A stretch of 64,000 bases of DNA from Neomicrococcus aestuarii (GTDB taxonomy: Bacteria > Actinomycetota > Actinomycetes > Actinomycetales > Micrococcaceae). The notes beneath the pieces were generated by a model. It did no database searches, had not been told where the DNA came from, and worked only from the letters and a program-made list of their open reading frames with translations. The stretch covers positions 1-64,000 of the forward strand of contig NZ_JACHDR010000001.1 in assembly GCF_014201135.1 (NCBI RefSeq). The letters run 5' to 3'. Numbering within the stretch: position 1 is the stretch's first letter; each line of letters opens with the position of its first letter. Made by a program: the position numbers and the translations under genes. Below, in pieces: positions 9,476 through 19,091 of this stretch.

Positions 9476-9508
9476 TGCTCCCCGCCTTGAAGAACGGGGA
9501 GCACTTTT
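9476..9508. terminator. Intrinsic terminator between the transglutaminase-like and marR genes
   Basis: TGCTCCCCG (9476-9484) pairs with CGGGGAGCA (9495-9503) around a ten-base loop, followed by CTTTTG on the plus strand. The minus-strand reading has a weaker T-rich tail. It probably serves both converging genes. Confidence 0.75.
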
Positions 9509-9537
9509 GTGCGCTGATGCGCGTGTGACTGCGAGAG

Positions 9538-10014
9538 TTACTCGGTACAAGCTTCTGCGTGGCTAAGGTCAGCGTCGGCAATGATCGAGTTGAGTCGGCT
9601 GATCTCTTGCAGCTGCTCGGTGGTGAGCAGGGGCTGCAATAGGCGGTGAATGTGCCGTACGTGCTCGCGACCTACGGCCGCTTGCTTGGCGCGTCCCTCC
9701 TTTGTCAGGGAGACCAACACGGCGCGCGAGTCGCTAGGGTCCTTCTGCCGAGTCACCAGACCGCGCTTCTCTAGCCGTTCCGCGGTGCGGGAGAGGCTAG
9801 GTTGGCTCATGAGCAGGTGCTCATTGAGGTCAGTGAGGCGGGATGTTCCATCGGGACAGCGCGTGAGGTTGAAGAGGACGTCGTATTCAGACATGGATAA
9901 GTCCGCAAATGCGCGCCCCCGCTGTAGCTCGCGCATGACCTTGACCTGAGCGCGGAAAATAGCTTCCCAAGCTTCGGCGCTGGCCCGTACGCTCTTTTGC
10001 TGTTCGGGGCTCAT
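9538..10014 (-). CDS. MarR family transcriptional regulator
   Basis: A 158-residue winged-helix regulator. The helix-turn-helix region reads LTDLNEHLLMSQPSLSRTAERLEKRG, followed by the MarR wing DPSDSRAVLVSLTKEG. It lies immediately downstream of the flavin monooxygenase gene on the same strand (6-base gap), with AAGGAG overlapping the end of that gene as its ribosome-binding site, so the two form an operon. MarR proteins usually repress their own operon and respond to small phenolic or oxidising ligands; the palindrome at 11163-11179 is a candidate operator. Confidence 0.9.
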   Translation of the reverse strand: MSPEQQKSVRASAEAWEAIFRAQVKVMRELQRGRAFADLSMSEYDVLFNLTRCPDGTSRLTDLNEHLLMSQPSLSRTAERLEKRGLVTRQKDPSDSRAVLVSLTKEGRAKQAAVGREHVRHIHRLLQPLLTTEQLQEISRLNSIIADADLSHAEACTE

Positions 10015-10020
10015 GCTGGA

Positions 10021-11139
10021 TTACTCCTTGGTTTCAGAATTTTCGGATGACGACGACGCAGCTTGGGCTTCCTTGGCAGCTACCCGGTTGGCGTGGGTTG
10101 GGGGAGCCGGGTGATCCGCTGGGGTGCGAGATTCCAGTTCCTTGCGCAACTCTGGAAGCACCTTGTCTCCGAAGAGATCCAGCTGTTCCAAGACGGTCTT
10201 CAACGGCAGGCCGGCGTGATCAACCAAGAAGAGCTGGCGGTGGTAATTGCCGAAGTACTCCTGGAAGGTGAGGGTCTTCTCGAGGACTTCTTGCGGGCTG
10301 CCCACGGTCAGTGGGGTCTGCGACGTGAAGTCTTCGAGGGACGGTCCGTGGCCGTACACGGGAGCGTTGTCGAAGTATGGGCGGAACTCGTTGACGGCGT
10401 CTTGCGAGTTCTCACGCATGAAGAACTGTCCGCCCAAGCCCACGAATGCCTGGTCTGCCCGACCGTGACCGTAGTGCTCGAAGCGTTCACGGTACAGGCC
10501 AATGAGCTGCTGGTAGTGCTCTTTTGGCCAGAAGATGTTGTTGGCGAAGAAGCCGTCACCGTAGTAGGCGGCGATTTCGGCCACTTGAGGCGTGCGGATG
10601 GAACCGTGCCAGACGAACGGTGCTACGTCATCTAGTGGGCGCGGGGTAGAGGTGAAGCTCTGCAACGGGGTGCGGTACTTACCCTGCCACGAGACCACAT
10701 CTTCATCCCAGAGACGGCGAAGCAAGTGATAGTTCTCCACCGTGAGCTCAACGCTGTCTTGTGGGTTCTTGCCGAACCATGGGTACACCGGTGCCGTGTT
10801 TCCTCGGCCCAGAACCAAGTCCACGCGACCATCGGAGAGGTGCTGGAGCATCGCAAAGTCTTCAGCGATCTTCACGGGATCATTCGTGGTGATCAAGGTG
10901 GTGGCGGTGGACAGAATGATGCGCTCGGTCTGTGCCGCGATGTAGGCGAGCGTCGTAGTGGGGGAGGAGGAGAAGAATGGGCGGTTGTGGTGCTCGCCAA
11001 TGGCGAAGACGTCCATACCGATTTCTTCGACCTTCTTAGCGATAGCGACCATCGCCTTGACGCGCTCTTGCTCGCTAGGGTACTTCCCGGTGATGGGGTC
11101 CTGAGTGATATCTGAAACGCTAAATACGCCAAACTGCAT
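10021..11139 (-). CDS. LLM-class (luciferase-like) FMN-dependent monooxygenase, CE1758 type
   Basis: A 372-residue TIM-barrel flavin monooxygenase. The start MQFGVFSVSDI, then FAIGEHH, DLVLGRGN and a substrate-proximal VWHGSIRTPQ, match the bacterial luciferase-like family related to Corynebacterium CE1758. The substrate is unknown. The ATG at 11137-11139 is chosen over an in-frame start seven codons upstream because AAGGAGAG sits just before it. The extreme C-terminal tail is low-complexity (AQAASSSSENSETKE) and contains a copy of the recurrent 13-mer, read as Ala-Ala-Ser-Ser-Ser. First gene of an operon with marR. Confidence 0.88.
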   Translation of the reverse strand: MQFGVFSVSDITQDPITGKYPSEQERVKAMVAIAKKVEEIGMDVFAIGEHHNRPFFSSSPTTTLAYIAAQTERIILSTATTLITTNDPVKIAEDFAMLQHLSDGRVDLVLGRGNTAPVYPWFGKNPQDSVELTVENYHLLRRLWDEDVVSWQGKYRTPLQSFTSTPRPLDDVAPFVWHGSIRTPQVAEIAAYYGDGFFANNIFWPKEHYQQLIGLYRERFEHYGHGRADQAFVGLGGQFFMRENSQDAVNEFRPYFDNAPVYGHGPSLEDFTSQTPLTVGSPQEVLEKTLTFQEYFGNYHRQLFLVDHAGLPLKTVLEQLDLFGDKVLPELRKELESRTPADHPAPPTHANRVAAKEAQAASSSSENSETKE

Positions 11140-11162
11140 GATTCTCTCCTTATGCTTCACAT

Positions 11163-11179
11163 CAGTTTATATGCAACTG
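11163..11179. promoter_or_regulatory. Candidate MarR operator upstream of the monooxygenase-marR operon
   Basis: A 17-base imperfect palindrome with outer arms CAGTT and AACTG lies in an AT-rich promoter region 24-40 bases before the monooxygenase ATG. Size and position suit a dimeric MarR regulator. Binding is inferred. Confidence 0.45.
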
Positions 11180-11244
11180 AATATAATAAGAAGAATCCGC
11201 TCCAAATTATTCCGGTGGCTTCCGTCACCGAGTGCCACGAAACG

Positions 11245-11277
11245 AAACGCGAGCGACTCAGCAAAACGCGAACGACT
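11245..11277. repeat. Two 14-base direct repeats at the 3' end of the RND gene
   Basis: AAACGCGAGCGACT and AAACGCGAACGACT are spaced 19 bases apart, start to start. They run up to the stop codon of the RND transporter. No function is evident. Confidence 0.4.
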
Positions 11278-14200
11278 ACGCGGCGCGCGTGCGACGCTCC
11301 CGCAATCGCTCCACCATGCGGTACAGCACGGGCACCAATACCAGGGTCAGCAAGGTAGAGCTGATCAGTCCACCAATGACGACGACGGCGAGTGGTTGCG
11401 AAATGAATCCGCCTCCGCCGGTGAGACCCATGGCCATAGGAGTGAGAGCGAAGATCGTGGCAGCTGCGGTCATGATGATGGGACGCAAACGCTGACGAGC
11501 ACCTTGCTCAATGGCCTCGTCCAGACTCATCGGAGGCAGTGCCCCGCGAGGTCGCCGGTATTGATTGATGAGGTCAATGAGCACAATGGCGTTCGTGACC
11601 ACGATTCCCACGAGCATGAGCATGCCGATCAAGGACGGAAGACCAAGGGGTACGCCCGTGATGAGCAACATGCCGATAGCGCCCGTTGCAGCGAATGGCA
11701 CGGAGACCAACAGAATCAGTGGCTGAATCAGGGACTTGAAGGTAGCCACCATGATCACGTACACAATCGCAACGGCCGCGATGAGCGCGAGACCAAGGTC
11801 GCGGAAGGAGTTGGCCTGCTGGACCGCAGCGCCGCCAATCTCTGCGGTAGTGCCCGCGGGGAGTTCGATGGTTTCAAGCCGCTTGGTTACTTCTGCGGAG
11901 ACTGCGCCCAGGGCGTTCTCCTCAGGAGTGACGGAGACGGTGACAATACGCTCGCCGTTGGAACTCGTGATGGTAGAAAGCGTTTGACTTTCCGTCACTT
12001 CGGCAACATCCGAAAGCGTGATCATGCCTTGAGGCGTGAGGATCTCTACTGCTTGAAGCTCAGAGATGGTGTTGACGATCTTGTCACCAGTAATCACCAC
12101 CGGGTAGTCGGTGTAACCAAAGCGCACGCTGCCAGCGGGAACGGCTGACAATTTGGAGGCGGCAAGACCGCCGACCGCTTCCTCGGTCAGGCCGTAGCTG
12201 GCCGCCTTGGCACGGTCTACATCGATGGTGATGACTGGGCTCTCCGTGGTCAGGTTGGATTCGAGGCTCTTGGTGCCTTCAATACCTTCTAGTCCCTTCA
12301 CCACCGCAGCGTTCGCTTCGGCAAGAAGTTCCGGCGAAGGAGCGGACACGTTGACGCTAACGCTCGAGCCGAAGCCCTGGCCCTGGTTGGTGCTGAAGTT
12401 GATTTCTCCCGAAGGCTTCTGCGCAGCAATGGCATCCCGGGCAGCATCCTGAATAGCCTGCTGATCGGCGGATTCAGCCGTGGTCACCGTGAAGTTCGCT
12501 TGATCTGCGGTGGAGCCGCCCAGGAAGGCGAACATTCCGCCGGATCCAATGGTGAGCTGGACGTCTTCGACGCCCTCGACGCCACGGAGTGCGGACTCCA
12601 CCGGCTTGGCAAGACGAGTGGTCTCAGCCAGCGAGCTACCCGCCTGGACCTTCTGGGTAAGACGGAAGGAGTTCTCCCCGGAGCTTCCCAACAAGTTTGT
12701 GGGGACCAAAGGAATCATGGCCACCGTTCCCACCAGAATCAGCACGGCAGTCACCAAAGTGATGACCGGGCGCTTCTGGGTCGAACGCAAAACGGGCAAG
12801 TAACCGCGCTGCAGCCACGTGTTGCGCTCGCGCTGATGTACTTCGTTGACGTCCGGGAGCGACTCGCTCTGCGCCTCAGATTCATGCACCACAGATTCGC
12901 GCGATGTAGATACTTTAGACCCGAGGGAAGACACCGCCCGGTGCTTGCCGGTCCCTGGCGCTACTCCAACGCCAGTGTCCGCGAGAAGCGCGCCTTCGCG
13001 AGCTGCGTCGTCGTCCTGAACATCCTCAGCGGAAGCCTTCGCCGACTTTCCACGGCCCAAGAACCAATACGCGAGGACGGGCACAATCGTGAGGGAGACG
13101 AAGAGCGAGCCCAACAAAGCGATGGTCATGGTGATCGCAAAGGGACGGAAGAGCTCGCCCGCAATGCCGGACACGAACGCGACCGGCAAGAACACCGCAA
13201 CCGTGGTGAGCGTCGCTGCGGTGACGGCTGTGGCCACTTCACGCACAGCCTGCAAGATGGCGCGGCCCTTCGGCTCACCGTATTCGAGGTGGCGCTTGAT
13301 GTTTTCGATGACCACAATCGAGTCATCCACCACACGGCCAATCGAAATGGTCAAGGCGCCCAAGGTCAGCAAGTTCAGGGAAAAGCCGAACGCCTGCAAA
13401 CCAATGAACGTGACCAGCAAAGACAGTGGAATGGAGATTGCGGTGACGATCGTCGAACGCAGCGACATCAAGAACACCAGAATCACGATCACCGCAAAGC
13501 CGAGGCCCAGAAGGCCTTCAACGGTCAAGTCCTTGATGGACTTCTCGATGAACGGCGCCTGATCGAAGACCGTGGTGATGGTGGCGTTGTTTCCGAGTTC
13601 CGTTTCGAGCTCATCCACCAGATCCGCTACGGCGTGGGAAATACGGACCGTGTCACCCTCGGGCGTCTTGGTGAGGGAGAGGCTCAGCGTCTCGACGCCG
13701 TTGGTCCGGGTGATGGACGTGGCAGGCGCGTTAGCGAGCATTACGTCGGCAACGTCCTTGATGAGCGTCGTCTGCGATTCCATCGAAGGCGTCGACGGGG
13801 TCGAGGGGGTTGCCGTGGGATTGTCCGGATCTGGGACCGGGACAGCTGGGGCGACGCTGTCATTGGCAGCCAGCGGGATGTTCTGGATGTCCTCGATCGA
13901 GTTCACCGTGGTGCCGGCCTGAACCGGAAGGGACTGTTTTCCCTCGTTGAGGGAACCTACGGGGAACAGCCCGGCGTTCTTGCTCAGCGCGTCCGTGATG
14001 CTCTGAGTGGTGTAGCCGCGAGCGGTGAGCTCGGTTTCATTGGGAGCGATGGAAATGCGCTGCTCGGTACCGCCAGAGACGTCCACAGAACGGACGCCCT
14101 CAAGCTTGGTCAAGCGAGGAACAGTAAGGCGTTCTAGATCAGACTTCAGCTCACTGAGGTCCTGGTCAGAAGAGACTGCCATGAACACCACAGGGAAGTC

Positions 14201-14602
14201 GCTGACCGAACCGGAGAAAGATTGAGGATTAGCGTCATCGGGCAATTGTGCTCGCACGTTGCTGATGGCGCGGTCCACTTGGCTACGTGCCCGGTCCAGA
14301 TTGGTGCCGTAGACGAAGGACAACGACACCGTGGACACGCCTTGGCGGCTGGTGGCGGAGGAGGATTCGAGGCCCTCAACGGCCTGCAGTGCAGATTCAA
14401 GCGGCTCGCTGACCTGCTTATCCACCACTTCAGGCGAAGCACCAGGCAACTGCGTAACCACCGCGACTTGCGGGAATTCGAGGCTAGGAATGATCTCTTG
14501 CTTGAGTCCACCCATCGCCAACACTCCAAAGATGGAGATAAAAACGGAGACCAGCGCTATGAGCGCCTTATTGCCGAGTGAAAAGTTGGCAAGGCGATGC
14601 AT
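11276..14602 (-). CDS. RND-superfamily efflux transporter (HAE1/AcrB-like)
   Basis: This 1108-residue transporter has the AcrB/HAE1 layout: N-terminal TM1, a first large extracytoplasmic domain (GLESSSATSRQGVSTVSLSF), TM2-6 with the TM4 stretch ISIGRVVDDSIVVIENIKRH, then TM7, a second large domain, and TM8-12 (GIVVTNAIVLIDLINQYR). The Asp pair in GRVVDDSIVV is the expected proton relay. No adaptor or outer-membrane partner is adjacent, as expected for a monoderm. A hydrophilic linker of about 80 residues (about 515-592) joins the halves and contains a copy of the recurrent 13-mer. AGGGGGGACC precedes the ATG. The substrate is unknown. Confidence 0.9.
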   Translation of the reverse strand: MHRLANFSLGNKALIALVSVFISIFGVLAMGGLKQEIIPSLEFPQVAVVTQLPGASPEVVDKQVSEPLESALQAVEGLESSSATSRQGVSTVSLSFVYGTNLDRARSQVDRAISNVRAQLPDDANPQSFSGSVSDFPVVFMAVSSDQDLSELKSDLERLTVPRLTKLEGVRSVDVSGGTEQRISIAPNETELTARGYTTQSITDALSKNAGLFPVGSLNEGKQSLPVQAGTTVNSIEDIQNIPLAANDSVAPAVPVPDPDNPTATPSTPSTPSMESQTTLIKDVADVMLANAPATSITRTNGVETLSLSLTKTPEGDTVRISHAVADLVDELETELGNNATITTVFDQAPFIEKSIKDLTVEGLLGLGFAVIVILVFLMSLRSTIVTAISIPLSLLVTFIGLQAFGFSLNLLTLGALTISIGRVVDDSIVVIENIKRHLEYGEPKGRAILQAVREVATAVTAATLTTVAVFLPVAFVSGIAGELFRPFAITMTIALLGSLFVSLTIVPVLAYWFLGRGKSAKASAEDVQDDDAAREGALLADTGVGVAPGTGKHRAVSSLGSKVSTSRESVVHESEAQSESLPDVNEVHQRERNTWLQRGYLPVLRSTQKRPVITLVTAVLILVGTVAMIPLVPTNLLGSSGENSFRLTQKVQAGSSLAETTRLAKPVESALRGVEGVEDVQLTIGSGGMFAFLGGSTADQANFTVTTAESADQQAIQDAARDAIAAQKPSGEINFSTNQGQGFGSSVSVNVSAPSPELLAEANAAVVKGLEGIEGTKSLESNLTTESPVITIDVDRAKAASYGLTEEAVGGLAASKLSAVPAGSVRFGYTDYPVVITGDKIVNTISELQAVEILTPQGMITLSDVAEVTESQTLSTITSSNGERIVTVSVTPEENALGAVSAEVTKRLETIELPAGTTAEIGGAAVQQANSFRDLGLALIAAVAIVYVIMVATFKSLIQPLILLVSVPFAATGAIGMLLITGVPLGLPSLIGMLMLVGIVVTNAIVLIDLINQYRRPRGALPPMSLDEAIEQGARQRLRPIIMTAAATIFALTPMAMGLTGGGGFISQPLAVVVIGGLISSTLLTLVLVPVLYRMVERLRERRTRAA

Positions 14603-14653
14603 GCGCTGGTCCCCCCTGGGTATCGCTAGCGTCTCTCTGGTGAGAGATCTAAA

Positions 14654-16132
14654 TTATGCGAGTTCAAGAACCTTATTGGTGTGGTTCGTGACCTCTTCCA
14701 GAAGCTTCACATTGGTGTTCAGCTTCTCGCCGTGGCTTGGAATCATTTCTGCAATCTTGGACTCCCAGCCACCGAAGTGTGTTGGGAAGCAACGCTTGAG
14801 CAGGCCAACCATGATCGGTGCTGCCGTGGAGGCTCCTGGGGAAGCACCCAGCAGACCGGCCATCGTGCCGTCCGCGGAGGTGACTACCTCGGTGCCGAAC
14901 TGCAGGACGCCGCCCTTGGCAGGATCCTTCTTGATGACCTGAACGCGCTGGCCAGCAGTGATCAGTTCCCAGTTCTCGCCCATGGCTTGTGGGTAGTAAT
15001 CCTGCAAGGACTCGTTCTTCTTGCTACGGGTCTTGACCACTTCGTTGACCAGGTACGTCACAAGGCTCAGGTTGTCCTTGGCCACGTTGAGCATCGGCAA
15101 CAAGTTGTGCGGACGGATGGACAACGGCAAGTCCAGCAAGGAGCCGGTCTTGAGAAAGTTCGTGGAGAATCCGGCGTAGGGGCCGAACATGAGCGAGCGC
15201 TTGCCATCCACAAAACGGGTGTCAAGGTGAGGCACGGACATCGGTGGGGCACCCACAGAAGCCTGACCGTAGACCTTGGCGTGGTGGCGTGCAATCACGT
15301 TCTCATCCGTGCAACGCAAGAACTGACCGGAGACAGGGAAGCCGCCGAAGCCCTTGGCCTCGGAGATACCGGAGTTCTGCAACAAGTGCAGTGCGCCGCC
15401 ACCGGCACCCACGAAGACGAACTTCGCGTTGACGGTGAAGTCCTGCTTGGTAGCGCGGTTCTTGACGCCTACGCTCCAGCCGCCGGAGTTGCGGTCCAGC
15501 TTGGTCACGCGGTGGCCGAAGTGCAGATCGGCGCCAGTGGTGCCCAAGTAAGCGGTGAGCTGGCGAGTCAAAGAACCAAAGTCAACGTCCGTGCCACCTT
15601 CAACACGGGAAGCGGCGACGCGGCCGGAGTCGCGGCCTTCGGCAACCAAAGGTGCCCATTCGCCGATCTTGGCAAGGTCTTCGCTGTGCTCCATGGTGGC
15701 GAAGAGCGGCTGAGCGCTCAAAGCCTCGTAGCGGGTGCGCAGGTAGTTAGCGTGATCGTCGCCAATCACAAAGCTCATGTGCGGCAGCGGGTTGATAAAG
15801 GTCTTCGGGCTACCGATCAGACCCTGCTGCACCATGAAGGAGTAGAACTGGCGTGACACCTGGAACTGCTCGTTGATGGTGACGGCCTTGGCCGGATCCA
15901 CCTTGCCGTCTTTGCCCAGCGGCGAGTAGTTCAACTCGCACAGTGCTGCGTGACCGGTTCCGGCGTTGTTCCATGGGTCCGAAGACTCAAGGCCAGCCTG
16001 ATCTAGGTTCTCGAAGATGCCGATGGTCCAGGATGGCTCGAGCTGCTTGATGAACGTACCCAAGGTGGCGCTCATGATGCCGGCGCCAACTAGAACGACG
16101 TCGTAATTCTTTGCGGGTTCTTGTGAGGACAA
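14654..16132 (-). CDS. mqo: Malate:quinone oxidoreductase
   Basis: This 492-residue FAD enzyme oxidises malate to oxaloacetate and passes electrons to membrane quinones. It is the TCA-cycle malate dehydrogenase used by many actinobacteria. The N-terminal dinucleotide-binding stretch [14 protein letters not shown], the family-typical [21 protein letters not shown] and [13 protein letters not shown] are all present. Translation probably starts with TTG at 16132, since AAGGGAG lies a few bases upstream. It is separated from the downstream RND gene by 51 bases and is probably transcribed alone. Confidence 0.96.
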   Translation of the reverse strand: MSSQEPAKNYDVVLVGAGIMSATLGTFIKQLEPSWTIGIFENLDQAGLESSDPWNNAGTGHAALCELNYSPLGKDGKVDPAKAVTINEQFQVSRQFYSFMVQQGLIGSPKTFINPLPHMSFVIGDDHANYLRTRYEALSAQPLFATMEHSEDLAKIGEWAPLVAEGRDSGRVAASRVEGGTDVDFGSLTRQLTAYLGTTGADLHFGHRVTKLDRNSGGWSVGVKNRATKQDFTVNAKFVFVGAGGGALHLLQNSGISEAKGFGGFPVSGQFLRCTDENVIARHHAKVYGQASVGAPPMSVPHLDTRFVDGKRSLMFGPYAGFSTNFLKTGSLLDLPLSIRPHNLLPMLNVAKDNLSLVTYLVNEVVKTRSKKNESLQDYYPQAMGENWELITAGQRVQVIKKDPAKGGVLQFGTEVVTSADGTMAGLLGASPGASTAAPIMVGLLKRCFPTHFGGWESKIAEMIPSHGEKLNTNVKLLEEVTNHTNKVLELA

Positions 16133-16242
16133 AATTCGTCTCCCTTTATCTCTATTGGGCTAAGGCTATCGCGATACACGGCTCCTCCTACAATTGCTGA
16201 GCAATCGTGTGGGGTGGGATCCGCCGGGCAGTTTGACGTAGG

Positions 16243-17937
16243 TTACGGGCTCGTGGGAGTCACCTCGACGCGAGCGAAGGGTTCATCCAGGACAGGGCTT
16301 ACCGGGTAGTTCACCACATCGTTGTTCAGAGCCAACGCGGAGATCGGGTAGAGCAGTGGATATGCGGGAAGATCAACCGCAAGGGTCTCCAGAATCTGCC
16401 CGTACAGCGCTGTACGTTCGGCGCCGGCCGGTGTGGAGCGCGCGTCACGAATCATCGTTTGAACAGTGGGGGAGTCGTATCCGAATTCATCAGAATACTG
16501 CGCAAAGAGGGTGGACAAGAAGTAGTCAGGATCACGGTAGACGCCGGAGAGTCCCAACAAGTGAAACCCAGGGTTTTTTCCGGCAGCAATATTGGCGATG
16601 TAGTCGTTGTTCCATTCCATCGGCACTGGCTTGATGGAGAATCCGGCAGCGGTGAGCTGACGAGCAATCCTCGCGTAAATGCGCTCTGGCTGGGGAAGAT
16701 AGGCGCGCGCCGTGCCCGTGGGGTAGACGAACGGGATTTCTTGACCACGGTAGGTGCTCGTGGAGAGAAGCTCGGCTGCCTTCGTAGCGTCGTAGCCGTA
16801 CACCGTTTCGGGATCTGGAATCGCGAGGCTGGGTGGCAAGAAGCTCTTGGCTTCGTTGGTGCCGCGCAAGAAGAATTCGCTGGCCACGTTGTTGTTGTCA
16901 ATGGCGTACGCGGCGGCTTGACGGACTTGCTGATCCTCGAGGACCGAATTGAGCTGGTTCATGCCCAAGTAGAGGATTGCGAAAGGATCGCGCTGCAGCA
17001 TCTGCCGACCCTCTTGGACGATGGTTTTGAGCTCTTCCACGGTGACCAGGTCATAGCCGTGAACGTCGCCGCGGTGCAGCGCGCTAAAGCGGGCGTGCGC
17101 TTGGCGGAAGATTTTCACGGTGGCTTGGTCCACGGTTTGGGTTCCGCCCCAGTACGACGACGCCGCGTTCAGCACGATTTCCTGCTCCGTTGCGGAGTGG
17201 ATGCGGTAGGGGCCGGATCCGGTGGGGAATTCGTCATCCCACGTTCCCGGTTCGATGATTCCGAAACCTGGGTGGGTGAGCGCTTCGATCAGCATGGTGA
17301 GCGGGCGACGTAACGTAAGTTCAAACTCGAACTCAGATACCGCGCGTGCTCCCGCATAGAAGCTAGCGGAGGGACGGGTGCCTTCTTCCTCCGTGGCGCT
17401 TGAGGTGCGAAAACGGGGGACCACATCTTCTGGCACGGTGGCGTGATGGTGGAAGACCACTTCGAACGGGGTGCGACGGGCTCCGCTTTCGGTGGCTTCC
17501 ATGGCCGCCCAGCGCTCAAAGTTTTTCACGATGGAATCGGCGGTGACTGGCATTCCCGAATGGAACTTGACGTCCTTGCGCAGAATAAATCGGTGCGTCA
17601 GTCCGTCCTCGCTGGCCCTCCAGGACTCTGCCAGCTCGGCAGTTGGGGCGCCGGTTTCAGCATCGACACCTACAAGATTGTTGAAGATCTGCCGAGACAA
17701 CCGGAAGGTCTCGACGTCCAAACCCAGCGATGGATCAAAGGAACCGGGGTAGGACGGAACCGCAAACTGAAAGCGGATGGTGGGCTGCGTCGTCGTACTA
17801 GAAGTACCGGAGCCAGCCGCGCCGTCGCCACCAGTGCACGCAGTCAACGCGAGGGTGGGCAGTCCTAAAGCGGACCAAGCAAGGAGAGTTCGGCGAGAGA
17901 CGCCATGAGGTTGAGGATCGTCGCTGCTCAACGCCAC
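16243..17937 (-). CDS. ABC transporter substrate-binding lipoprotein, family 5 (peptide/nickel type)
   Basis: A 564-residue extracytoplasmic solute-binding protein. The N-terminus has a twin-arginine motif, SRRTLLAWSALGLPTLALTAC, ending in a lipobox-type Cys, so it is probably a Tat-exported lipoprotein. The mature part has the SBP_bac_5 signatures TAELAESWRASEDGLTHRF and LRKDVKFHSGMPVTADSIV. No permease or ATPase genes are nearby, so it is an orphan receptor here. The start is GTG with GGGAGGA upstream. A copy of the recurrent 13-mer lies in the flexible stretch right after the lipobox, read as Thr-Thr-Thr-Gln. Confidence 0.9.
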   Translation of the reverse strand: MALSSDDPQPHGVSRRTLLAWSALGLPTLALTACTGGDGAAGSGTSSTTTQPTIRFQFAVPSYPGSFDPSLGLDVETFRLSRQIFNNLVGVDAETGAPTAELAESWRASEDGLTHRFILRKDVKFHSGMPVTADSIVKNFERWAAMEATESGARRTPFEVVFHHHATVPEDVVPRFRTSSATEEEGTRPSASFYAGARAVSEFEFELTLRRPLTMLIEALTHPGFGIIEPGTWDDEFPTGSGPYRIHSATEQEIVLNAASSYWGGTQTVDQATVKIFRQAHARFSALHRGDVHGYDLVTVEELKTIVQEGRQMLQRDPFAILYLGMNQLNSVLEDQQVRQAAAYAIDNNNVASEFFLRGTNEAKSFLPPSLAIPDPETVYGYDATKAAELLSTSTYRGQEIPFVYPTGTARAYLPQPERIYARIARQLTAAGFSIKPVPMEWNNDYIANIAAGKNPGFHLLGLSGVYRDPDYFLSTLFAQYSDEFGYDSPTVQTMIRDARSTPAGAERTALYGQILETLAVDLPAYPLLYPISALALNNDVVNYPVSPVLDEPFARVEVTPTSP

Positions 17938-18005
17938 AACCGATCTGTCCTCCCAAAAAGTGCAGCTCGGTCAGCTATCACTGCTGACCGAGTACCTGCT
18001 GTGAG

Positions 18006-18087
18006 TGCGGGCGGAGGGACTTGAACCCACACGTCCGAAGACACTGGAACCTAAATCCAGCGCGTCTGCCAATTTCGCCACGCCCGC
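18006..18087 (-). tRNA. tRNA-Leu (anticodon UAG)
   Basis: On the minus strand the acceptor arms GCGGGCG and CGCCCGC pair, a variable arm is present (class II, 82 bases), the T-loop is GTTCAAG, and the anticodon loop TTTAGGT gives anticodon TAG. No CCA is encoded. Confidence 0.95.
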
Positions 18088-18161
18088 ATGTTCTTGAACC
18101 CACAAGATACTACGTCAACCCGCTGGGCTAACCGCTCTCAGTGATTCAAGCTCGTAATAGT

Positions 18162-18659
18162 CTAACCGAGATTTTGGAGGTCGCGGAGCAACTTCTCCAC
18201 GTGTCCTTTTGCGCGCACGTTGTATTGCGCCAGATCAAACGCACCTTGCTCGTTGATCACGAAGGTGGATCGGATCAGGCCCTCGTAGGTGCGGCCGTAA
18301 TTCTTCTTCTCGCCCCACGTGCCAAAAGCCACCGAAGCCTCATGCTCAGGATCGGCCAACACTGTGAAATTCAACTCATGCTTTGCCGCGAACTTGGAGA
18401 GCGTCTCCACCGAATCTGGAGATACGCCATAGACGGGCAGCCCCTGCGTTCCGAAATCTTCGACGTGATCACGGAAATCGCACGCTTGCTGGTTGCAGGC
18501 GGGCGTGTTGGCGGCAGGGTAGAAGTAGAGCACATAGCGGGTGCCGAGAAGGCTCTGCTTGGAGACGGTGTTGCCCTGGTGGTCTTGAATCTGAAAATCG
18601 GGAGCTTCTTGACCTACCGTGAAGCGGTGACCGGTGGGAGCTGCTGATGCCTGAGTCAT
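18162..18659 (-). CDS. bcp: Peroxiredoxin, BCP/thiol peroxidase type
   Basis: A 165-residue atypical two-cysteine peroxiredoxin that reduces hydroperoxides using thioredoxin. The motif YPAANTPAC fits PxxxTxxC with peroxidatic Cys55, and a second Cys five residues later (Cys60) fits the resolving position of BCP proteins. The usual TPGCT is TPACN here, a mild deviation. The ATG is preceded by GAAGGAAC. It lies between tRNA-Leu and tRNA-Lys. Confidence 0.93.
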   Translation of the reverse strand: MTQASAAPTGHRFTVGQEAPDFQIQDHQGNTVSKQSLLGTRYVLYFYPAANTPACNQQACDFRDHVEDFGTQGLPVYGVSPDSVETLSKFAAKHELNFTVLADPEHEASVAFGTWGEKKNYGRTYEGLIRSTFVINEQGAFDLAQYNVRAKGHVEKLLRDLQNLG

Positions 18660-18754
18660 GAGTTCCTTCGCTGTGGTGCTTCTGCTTCGATGCTTCTTCG
18701 CGGGGTGGTCTGTGGGGTGTCCGGCTGGCCGTGAAACCCACGAAAGCCGTATAA

Positions 18755-18790
18755 CAAAAATTCCCCAATCAGCAAGCTGATCAGGGAATT
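18755..18790 (-). terminator. Intrinsic terminator downstream of tRNA-Lys
   Basis: Read on the minus strand, AATTCCC and GGGGAATT arms with an inner TGATCAGC segment form a hairpin followed by a T run (GAATTTTTG). It ends the tRNA-Lys transcript. Confidence 0.75.
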
Positions 18791-18801
18791 CTTGGTTTTG
18801 G

Positions 18802-18874
18802 TGCGCCCCCCGGGACTCGAACCCGGAACCTAATGATTAAGAGTCATTTGCTCTGCCAGTTGAGCTAGAGGCGC
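18802..18874 (-). tRNA. tRNA-Lys (anticodon CUU)
   Basis: A 73-base cloverleaf on the minus strand: acceptor GCGCCTC/GGGGCGC with one G-T pair, D-arm AGCTCAACTGGCAGAGC, anticodon loop CTCTTAA (anticodon CTT), T-loop TTCGAGT. No CCA is encoded. Confidence 0.95.
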
Positions 18875-19091
18875 ATTCTCAATGCTGCATTTTTCGCTTT
18901 CCGGCGTTCCTGCAACGACAGAAAACTCTACCGGAAAGTTGGCGAAAAACCAAAATCGAGGAGTGGGTGATGGTGCTCACCGAGAGTTTTCCGCGAATTT
19001 CCGGGGAATTGGGGCTTTGAGAGTGTTGGTGGAGGCCATCAAACAACTCCTCAAGCGCATTGGTAGCCAAAAATAAGAGGTGTGTAACGCA

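Noticed and set aside
12500-14137. A 545-codon open frame antisense to the RND gene
   Set aside because: Low-complexity Arg/Gly/His composition typical of a shadow frame; the RND protein is complete on the other strand.
18882-19076. A 64-codon frame between tRNA-Lys and the hypothetical gene
   Set aside because: No ribosome-binding site or recognisable sequence, and an equally long frame lies on the other strand; the 217-base gap otherwise shows nothing clear.
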